Assembly: GCF_002902345.1 (NCBI RefSeq) | Contig: NZ_PPQB01000010.1 | Span: forward strand, 409,096-473,095 | From: Staphylococcus arlettae | GTDB taxonomy: Bacteria; Bacillota; Bacilli; Staphylococcales; Staphylococcaceae | Direction of reading: 5' to 3' | Length of the DNA stretch: 64,000 bases | Part shown: in pieces, positions 58,906 to 64,000 of the stretch | How positions within the stretch are numbered: position 1 is the stretch's first letter | How the letters are laid out: each line of letters begins with the position of its first letter | Notes under the pieces: model-generated | Database searches by the model: none | What the model saw: only the letters and a program-made list of their open reading frames with translations | What the model was told of the DNA's origin: nothing | Translations under genes and position numbers: made by a program

Positions 58906-59285
58906 TGAATCAATTCAACGGAATCGGACGTTTAGTAAGAGAAGCAGATATTAAAGAAACTAAAGCAGGTAAGAAGTTTGCAAGATTTACAATTGCGATT
59001 AATCGTTTCAATGATGAAACAGACTTTGTAGACTGTGTTGTGTTTAACGAAAGAGTTGTAGGTGTTGTTGAAAAGTATACAAGTAAAGGTTCGCAAGTAG
59101 GAGTTAGTGGTTCGCTAAACATTAACACATCTGAAAAAGACGGACACAAATTTAAACACCCACAAATTAATGTTCAAGCTGTAGATTTGCTGGATAGCAA
59201 GAATAGTAATAATAGCCAAGATAAGCAGTCAGATAACCCATTTGCTAAAGGTACAGACGACTTACAAGACGAATTACCTTTCTAA
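58905..59285 (+). CDS. ssb: Phage single-stranded DNA-binding protein
   Basis: 126 residues: OB fold (NQFNGIGRLVREADIKETKAGK, FARFTIAINRF, GSQVGVSGSLNI) and a disordered linker ending in the acidic tip DDLQDELPF used to recruit partners. ATG at 58905 overlaps the DUF1071 stop. Confidence 0.93.
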   Translation: MNQFNGIGRLVREADIKETKAGKKFARFTIAINRFNDETDFVDCVVFNERVVGVVEKYTSKGSQVGVSGSLNINTSEKDGHKFKHPQINVQAVDLLDSKNSNNSQDKQSDNPFAKGTDDLQDELPF

Positions 59286-59299
59286 AGGAGGACAATCAA

Positions 59300-59500
59300 A
59301 TGACTCATAAAGATTATGTAACTAAAAAATTAAATGAAATTATACAGATATATGATGATATATATGATTACTTACCTTCAGAAGAAACAGCAGAAGAAGT
59401 ATATCTAGATAAATGGCACATAGTGGATTTACGTGATGACTGCGAAAAAGTTTTTGACGAAACTGGTAATACAAAAGTGATTGATTCAGATGACCGTTAA
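59300..59500 (+). CDS. Small acidic phage protein
   Basis: 66 residues, acidic, Tyr-rich (IIQIYDDIYDYLPSEETAEEVY). No known domain. ATG at 59300 with AAAGGAGG SD. Overlaps the next gene. Confidence 0.6.
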   Translation: MTHKDYVTKKLNEIIQIYDDIYDYLPSEETAEEVYLDKWHIVDLRDDCEKVFDETGNTKVIDSDDR

Positions 59501-60377
59501 ACACACTATCACATATTTTAAAAGCCACAGTGACGTAGCCAATCCATTACATTATCAACTCACTTTCGAACAGTTTGTTGAATCATTATCCAAAGTTAAA
59601 ATAAACGCTGCTAAAGGTAGTGCTGGTGTAATGGTGGCTGGCTATGCCACGTATCGTAACAATGAACAAACAAAGTCTAGAAGTATGATAACCATTGATA
59701 TTGATGATATTCCTAACACAATTAATTTTCCTTCGTTTATTGATGGGCGATTTAAATATAGTTATGTGATTTATCCGACACATTCACATACAGAATCAAA
59801 TCAACGGTATCGCTTATGTATACCGTTATCGCAAGAAATAGAAGCTAAGTATTATAAGCAAGTAGCTTTATATATATTGCGATTTTTGAAAATGAAAAGT
59901 GAATTAGAAAAAGATAAGTACAAAGATAGTAAGTCAATTGTCTTTTTCGACCCAGCTAGCTTATCACAGTGTCATGCGATGAATTTGCCAACAACTGAAG
60001 ATGATGGATCTAATTATCAAATATATTATCGCGACACAGAAATTTTAGACCCACAACCTTTAGTAGAACAAGCCGAACGTGTGAAGAAACAAGAGTTGAA
60101 AATGGAGAAAAATGGCACGTATAAGCGTAGTAAAGAGGATAACGAGTGGATAACACTTCTGCAAGGTGTTGGCGACGGACAACGTACACATGCGACAGAA
60201 GCATTAGCTGGTCTTTTCATTAATAAATTTAGTAGGGATTTAGCCTATGAAATGTTAAATGTATGGAACTTACAGAATCACCCACCATTAGATGAAGATA
60301 AATTACTCCATCATTTTAATGGCATTTACAAAACGCACTGTAATAACAACAACATTAAATACGTACCCATTAAGTAA
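59490..60377 (+). CDS. Phage primase-like protein (AEP-type)
   Basis: About 295 residues. SMITIDIDDIP supplies an acidic catalytic motif and YPTHSHTESNQRYRL a His-containing motif, as in archaeo-eukaryotic primase folds of phages. The C-terminal third (EWITLLQGVGDGQRTHATEALAGLF) resembles a PriCT helical domain. It pairs with the downstream D5/P4-type helicase. ATG at 59490 or TTG at 59481 are possible starts; SD is weak in both, overlapping the previous gene. Confidence 0.75.
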   Translation: MTVKHTITYFKSHSDVANPLHYQLTFEQFVESLSKVKINAAKGSAGVMVAGYATYRNNEQTKSRSMITIDIDDIPNTINFPSFIDGRFKYSYVIYPTHSHTESNQRYRLCIPLSQEIEAKYYKQVALYILRFLKMKSELEKDKYKDSKSIVFFDPASLSQCHAMNLPTTEDDGSNYQIYYRDTEILDPQPLVEQAERVKKQELKMEKNGTYKRSKEDNEWITLLQGVGDGQRTHATEALAGLFINKFSRDLAYEMLNVWNLQNHPPLDEDKLLHHFNGIYKTHCNNNNIKYVPIK

Positions 60378-60391
60378 GAAAGGAGGATATT

Positions 60392-61720
60392 ATGGCAGAT
60401 GATACTAACATCTATGACTTTGCACAAAAGTTAACAGATAAAACGTTGAAAGAAAACGAAGAAAAGTTTTTTAGAAAAGAAGATAATAAACAACCGAAGT
60501 TCCATCATGACGAATTTGCAGAATATATTATGGCCAAATTTCATGTTGTAAATATAAATGATCGTTTGCATATATATCATAATGGCATTTATTTAGACGA
60601 TGAACGATTAATTAAACGTGTAATGGTCACACAGATACCTAAGCTAAGACGAACACAACAATCAGAAGTATTAGAGTATTTGCGAACAATGGCACCAGAG
60701 AAGGAAGAAGAAACACCATATATGATACCACTTAAAAATGGCGTGTATGACATTAAACAACAGACATTACTACCTCATTCACCGGAATTAATATTCACAG
60801 CTCGGTTCAACGTTAATTACGATACTGATGCGAAGTCAGACATCGTTACAGAAACACTATTTACCATTGCAAATGAAGATACAGAAGTCGTAGAAATGTT
60901 CACGCAAATCTTTGGTTACTTACTATTCAAGCAAAACTTCATCGGTAAATCATTCCTATTCGTAGGTAGTGGAGGTAATGGGAAATCATTGCTACTAAGA
61001 ATGATGCAAGCTTTAGTTGGTAACGAGAACACGTCCAGTGTGTCTTTGCAGGCATTAACAGAACAATTTAACGTATCATCCTTACACCATAAGTTATTAA
61101 ATGCAGGTGATGACATCCCGCTTAAAAGTGTTGATGATGCTTCAAACTTCAAAAAACTATCAACAGGCGAGCCAGTATTAGCAGCTTATAAAGGTCAAGA
61201 CGTATTCGCATTTAGTAACTACGCCAAACTTGTCTTTAGTGCTAACGGCATTCCACGTTGGTATGAGAATAGTAATGGTGTGTTCGACAGGTTAATTATT
61301 GTTCCATTCAATGCACGTATTCGTGGAACAGATAAAGAGGACCCACATCTACCAGAGAAGGTAACAACAGAAGAAGCCAAGTCTTATCTCTTTAACGTAG
61401 CCTTGCAAGGATTACAAAAAGTATTAAAGAACAATGGCATATTCTTACCATCCGTCGTTCAAAGTGAAATGGAAGACTTCAAAAAAAGCAATGATCCATT
61501 AGCAGCATTCTTAGAAAATTATGAAATAGAAGGTGTTAGAATAACTGACGCTTACGAAGATTACAGAGATTGGTCAAACTTTGAAGGATATAAAAACCCA
61601 CTCATTAGAAAAGAATTTAAAAAGAAAATTTTCGACAGAGGTTATACAGATAGAAAAATATTAGTAGAAAATTATGAATACCCACAGTGGTGTTTTGTAT
61701 CAAAGAGTAAAGTGGAGTAA
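60392..61720 (+). CDS. Phage D5/P4-family replicative helicase-primase
   Basis: 442-residue superfamily 3 ATPase: D5_N-like N-terminal region (about 60-170), Walker A FVGSGGNGKS, B/C motifs around LLNAGDDIPLK and FSNYAKLVFSANGIP, Arg finger region (NGVFDRLIIVPF). Works as origin-binding/unwinding helicase in Sfi21-type replication modules, often beside the origin, and indeed is followed by a repeat-rich non-coding segment. ATG at 60392 with AAAGGAGG SD. Confidence 0.9.
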   Translation: MADDTNIYDFAQKLTDKTLKENEEKFFRKEDNKQPKFHHDEFAEYIMAKFHVVNINDRLHIYHNGIYLDDERLIKRVMVTQIPKLRRTQQSEVLEYLRTMAPEKEEETPYMIPLKNGVYDIKQQTLLPHSPELIFTARFNVNYDTDAKSDIVTETLFTIANEDTEVVEMFTQIFGYLLFKQNFIGKSFLFVGSGGNGKSLLLRMMQALVGNENTSSVSLQALTEQFNVSSLHHKLLNAGDDIPLKSVDDASNFKKLSTGEPVLAAYKGQDVFAFSNYAKLVFSANGIPRWYENSNGVFDRLIIVPFNARIRGTDKEDPHLPEKVTTEEAKSYLFNVALQGLQKVLKNNGIFLPSVVQSEMEDFKKSNDPLAAFLENYEIEGVRITDAYEDYRDWSNFEGYKNPLIRKEFKKKIFDRGYTDRKILVENYEYPQWCFVSKSKVE

Positions 61721-62009
61721 TTATATTTCCAAAACTTTCCAAAATATTTCCAAAAAGAAAAATAACAAACCTTGATATGACGGGGTTCTTTCCAAACTTT
61801 CCAACTTTTCCAAGAATTTCAAGTTAGTAAAAATATAATAACAATAGTCATATAAATATTATATGAGCGACGAGTTAAAAATCTTGGAAATCTTGGAAAT
61901 GAAATGATGTTACAGGGTGTAAAGTCAACGGAGAGTAAGAGTTTACGATTTCCAAAAATAAAGTGAAATTGGAAAATCTTGGCAAGTTTTTGGCAAGAAA
62001 GGGAAAACG
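61721..62009. repeat. Iteron-like repeats, candidate phage replication origin
   Basis: Non-coding. TTTCC begins at 61726, 61736, 61747, 61789, 61798 and 61807 (forward; gaps of 9-11 bases inside each triplet and 42 between triplets, i.e. one helical turn multiples). The complement GGAAA occurs at 61886 and 61895, then TTTCC at 61949 and GGAAA at 61971. TTGGCAAG at 61979 and 61990 are relatives. The middle is very AT-rich (61828-61865). This matches origin architecture next to D5-type helicase genes. Confidence 0.65.
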
Positions 62010-62282
62010 ATGTCGCACAATGAAAACTATGACTTAAAAGCTAAAGACGCTGGATTAATTATAGGCATACCCAATGAAATATATTTCATGGCTATCAGTA
62101 AAACATCGACAGTATATGTTGAATGGATAGATACAAGATGGATGGCGTGGAGAGAAACGTACATTTTGAACAGCAGTAAACGTAAAAGTTACAAACGCAT
62201 AGCACATGGAGAGTTTGAAGAAGTTATTCCAAGAGTAAAAGGTTATCTAGAATTTATTCAGAATAATCAGAAAGCGAAGTGA
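62010..62282 (+). CDS. Phage protein of unknown function
   Basis: 90 residues, mixed alpha/beta, Trp-rich centre (YVEWIDTRWMAWRETY). No motif recognised. ATG at 62010 with AAGGGAAAACG upstream. First gene after the putative origin. Confidence 0.6.
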   Translation: MSHNENYDLKAKDAGLIIGIPNEIYFMAISKTSTVYVEWIDTRWMAWRETYILNSSKRKSYKRIAHGEFEEVIPRVKGYLEFIQNNQKAK

Positions 62283-62288
62283 TACCGC

Positions 62289-62492
62289 GTGGAAGAAACA
62301 ATCACACTAAAACTTAAAGTGGAAATCGAACAAGAGGTAACTGTTCCAGTACCACCCAATTATGACTTAGACGATATAAAAGAACGTGAAGCAGATAAAG
62401 CAGCAGAAAAATATAAAAGCAATCCGGAATTACTAGGATTTGAAGAAATTAAATTTAGAGACGTAACAGACGTACAATTTAAAGATTACTAG
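62289..62492 (+). CDS. Small acidic phage protein
   Basis: 67 residues beginning (GTG at 62289) MEETITLKLKVEIEQEVTVPVP, then a charged helix. Unknown function. SD is poor; translation may be coupled to the gene ending 6 bases before. Confidence 0.5.
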   Translation: MEETITLKLKVEIEQEVTVPVPPNYDLDDIKEREADKAAEKYKSNPELLGFEEIKFRDVTDVQFKDY

Positions 62493-62505
62493 GAGGATAT
62501 AGAAA

Positions 62506-63165
62506 ATGATCTATAAAGGTAAAGAAATGACGTTTAAAGAATTGAGTGCAATGACTGGGGTAAAGGAACCCACACTAACTAATCGCTATCAAAGAGGATT
62601 ACGTGATGATGAGCTAACAAGTGATGGGCCATACCATAGAGGCCCTTTGTACATTAACGGTAAAGCGTATCAACCATCGAAGGAAGATAAAAAGATTTTA
62701 CGCAATAACAGATTAAACAAACAAGATGTGCAAGATAGATTAGATGAAGGCTGGGATTATAGACAAGCTATAGAACTTAGCCACCTATACGTTATGAAAG
62801 ATGGTGGCATACATCTAAGAGTCGAAACTAAAGATGCAATCCACTATGTGCCAGAATCACGAGTAAGAGATTTAGAAATCGATGGTTTGTCACAAAGCAA
62901 ACTAATTAAAAATTTAAAGAGTGGTAACACTTTAGAAAAGATTGTAAACGACTTCTATGAATCAGAAGGTGTGAATATCACACAAGGTGCGACTAAGTAT
63001 GTGATACAAGATCGCTTACGTGAGAATCGTAAGAGAGAAAGAGAGTTAGAAAAACAACGCAAAGAACAAGAAAGACTGCAGATGATAGAAAACGCAAAAG
63101 TACGTAGTAAGTGGTTTGAACATTTAGCAGCTAACGACATATTCCCTAAAAAGGTGGCTAGATAG
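62506..63165 (+). CDS. Phage protein with N-terminal HTH-like repeat
   Basis: 219 residues. The first 35 residues (MTFKELSAMTGVKEPTLTNRYQRGLRDDEL) look like a helix-turn-helix for DNA recognition of the type found in homing-endonuclease tails; the C-terminal 50 are a Lys/Glu/Arg coiled coil. Common in staphylococcal phages, function unknown. ATG at 62506 with TAGGAGGAT SD. One base before the next gene. Confidence 0.65.
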   Translation: MIYKGKEMTFKELSAMTGVKEPTLTNRYQRGLRDDELTSDGPYHRGPLYINGKAYQPSKEDKKILRNNRLNKQDVQDRLDEGWDYRQAIELSHLYVMKDGGIHLRVETKDAIHYVPESRVRDLEIDGLSQSKLIKNLKSGNTLEKIVNDFYESEGVNITQGATKYVIQDRLRENRKRERELEKQRKEQERLQMIENAKVRSKWFEHLAANDIFPKKVAR

Positions 63166-63357
63166 ATGAAAATTAGAGATTTAAATATTAATGATTACAT
63201 TTGGTTCAAAGCTCCAAATAGCACAATATCTTATCCTGCAATCGTTACAGAATTAATTTATAACGATGATGCACCATTAGCTATAGTTAAGATAGGTAAT
63301 CACACAGATACTATAGATGATTCTTATGATTTTGCAATTGGAGAGAAAAGACGATGA
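63166..63357 (+). CDS. Small phage protein, beta-rich
   Basis: 63 residues, KIRDLNINDYIWFKAPNSTI start, predicted small beta barrel. Unknown. ATG at 63166 directly follows the previous stop, SD AAAAGGTGG. ATGA overlap with the next gene. Confidence 0.55.
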   Translation: MKIRDLNINDYIWFKAPNSTISYPAIVTELIYNDDAPLAIVKIGNHTDTIDDSYDFAIGEKRR

Positions 63358-63716
63358 CAAAACTATACGAGAAATTGCAAGGGAATGTTTATGGCACATA
63401 TACAGTGTGTGGATATAAATTTGTACAACGTGGCGGCAAAGTATGGAGAGATGTTTTATTAGTGTGTGAGTGTGGCGTTAGTAAAGCTATGCAGCCTACT
63501 TTAGTAGCAAGAGGCAAGGTATACAAATGTGGTTGTCAAAATGAAACGGGTCAGAATAGCAAAGCTATTGGGCTATGGGAAGAAGAATATGAGAAACAAA
63601 CTTTAGAACAATTAGAATGTATAGATCAATTAAAAAGACGTAAACGTGAAAGAGAATTAGCTAAGTTAAAAAGTAATATTACCGCGATGAAGTCAGAAAA
63701 AATGCAAATAATATAA
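63354..63716 (+). CDS. Phage zinc-ribbon protein related to HNH N-terminal domain
   Basis: 120 residues. LLVCECGVSKAMQPTLVARGKVYKCGCQ supplies four cysteines in the same C-x-C-G ... C-G-C pattern as the N-terminus of the HNH protein at 56198, followed by a charged C-terminal helix but no HNH motif. Probably a stand-alone DNA-binding relative. ATG at 63354 overlaps the previous gene by 4 bases. Confidence 0.65.
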   Translation: MTKLYEKLQGNVYGTYTVCGYKFVQRGGKVWRDVLLVCECGVSKAMQPTLVARGKVYKCGCQNETGQNSKAIGLWEEEYEKQTLEQLECIDQLKRRKRERELAKLKSNITAMKSEKMQII

Positions 63717-63767
63717 TTATATTAAAGATTTTATAGATATTTTATATCTTTAAAAGGAGTGAAGTAG

Positions 63768-64000
63768 ATGACACCAAATGAATTATTGTTACGACATGCT
63801 GGTGTGATAGTTAAATCACTATTACAGCAATTGGATAAAGCATATAAACGATTTTTAAAGTTTAGCGATACAAGCCTGACAGCAGAGGTAGGTACCAGTC
63901 GTCACTGGAGCGCTGTAAGAGGCATGGAGCAATCACAAGAGGAAATGGATTCATATATTGAGCAGTTACTTGCTATGGACGAATTAACGCAGTGGAGTAG
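63768..64000 (+). CDS. Phage protein, cut by window end
   Basis: At least 77 residues starting MTPNELLLRHAGVIVKSLLQQLDKAYKRF, helical, no stop before the edge. Function not recognisable. ATG at 63768 with AAAAGGAGTG SD after a 50-base AT-rich gap. Confidence 0.6.
   Translation, partial: MTPNELLLRHAGVIVKSLLQQLDKAYKRFLKFSDTSLTAEVGTSRHWSAVRGMEQSQEEMDSYIEQLLAMDELTQWS

Larger units (their letters stand above)
50784..64000. mobile_element. Temperate phage (prophage), left part
   Basis: Starting right beside tRNA-Arg: leftward tyrosine integrase, lipoprotein and CI-type repressor, then a rightward early operon with cro, replication and recombination genes and many small ORFs. This is the standard lysogeny/early layout of staphylococcal siphophages. 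The left attachment site probably overlaps the tRNA 3' end. The right end, packaging, structural and lysis genes are outside the window. Gene density is high, with many TAATG/ATGA overlaps. Confidence 0.93.

Noticed and set aside
61721..62009. CRISPR-like array
   Set aside because: Repeats are 5-8 bases with 9-11 base periodicity and inverted copies; no spacer-repeat architecture. No CRISPR array was seen anywhere in the window.

Overview
The window is a low-GC Firmicute chromosome whose gene content and order are those of Staphylococcus (pdhBCD, potABCD, auxA, typA, ylaN, ftsW, pyc, ctaA/ctaB/ctaM, coaD, rpmF, pheST, mutS2, trxA, uvrC, sdhCAB, murI). The proteins are clearly diverged from S. 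aureus. The haem-uptake isd cluster that S. aureus carries between rpmF and the trmH-family gene is absent, so a coagulase-negative species is most likely. The species itself cannot be fixed from this sequence.

Bases 1-50700 are ordinary core chromosome. They run: the end of the pyruvate dehydrogenase operon; a UPF0223 gene; the spermidine/putrescine importer potABCD; the envelope factor auxA; small conserved genes around typA; ylaN, ftsW and pyruvate carboxylase; the haem A branch (ctaA divergent from ctaB-ctaM); ylbC/ylbF/ylbG-type genes; rsmD-coaD; tmcAL; yceD-rpmF; an M23-family protein at the isd position; a trmH-family methylase; a tRNA-Phe T-box leader with pheST; rnhC (RNase HIII); zapA-cvpA-polX-mutS2; trxA; uvrC; sdhCAB; murI-rdgB-yfcE. 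Carbon flow (pdh, pyc, sdh), haem A supply for the terminal oxidase (ctaA/B/M), cell division (ftsW, zapA) and DNA repair (mutS2, polX, uvrC) are the main themes. Most transcription units end in clear hairpins, many of them shared by convergent genes.

From a tRNA-Arg(UCU) gene at 50710-50783 to the right edge lies the left part of a temperate siphophage-type prophage. It starts with a leftward tyrosine integrase beside the tRNA, a leftward lipoprotein and a leftward CI-type repressor. A divergent control region with repeated operator-like inverted repeats follows. The rightward early operon holds cro, a DUF3102-like protein, an ORF6C-domain protein, small ORFs, a VRR-NUC nuclease, an HNH endonuclease, a DEAH helicase, a DUF1071 annealing protein, SSB, a primase-like protein and a D5/P4-type helicase. 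A 289-base non-coding segment after the helicase carries helically spaced TTTCC/GGAAA repeats and is a good candidate replication origin. Structural and lysis genes and the right attachment site lie beyond the window.

Most notable: the iteron-like phage origin; the four-site CI/Cro operator array; a multi-hairpin non-coding element between pyc and ctaA; a near-consensus Fur-box palindrome fused to the uvrC stop codon and a cre-like site upstream of sdhCAB; a GDPD-family protein lacking the family's first catalytic His; and an M23-family protein without visible export signal at the isd position. No clearly new multi-gene system was identified.
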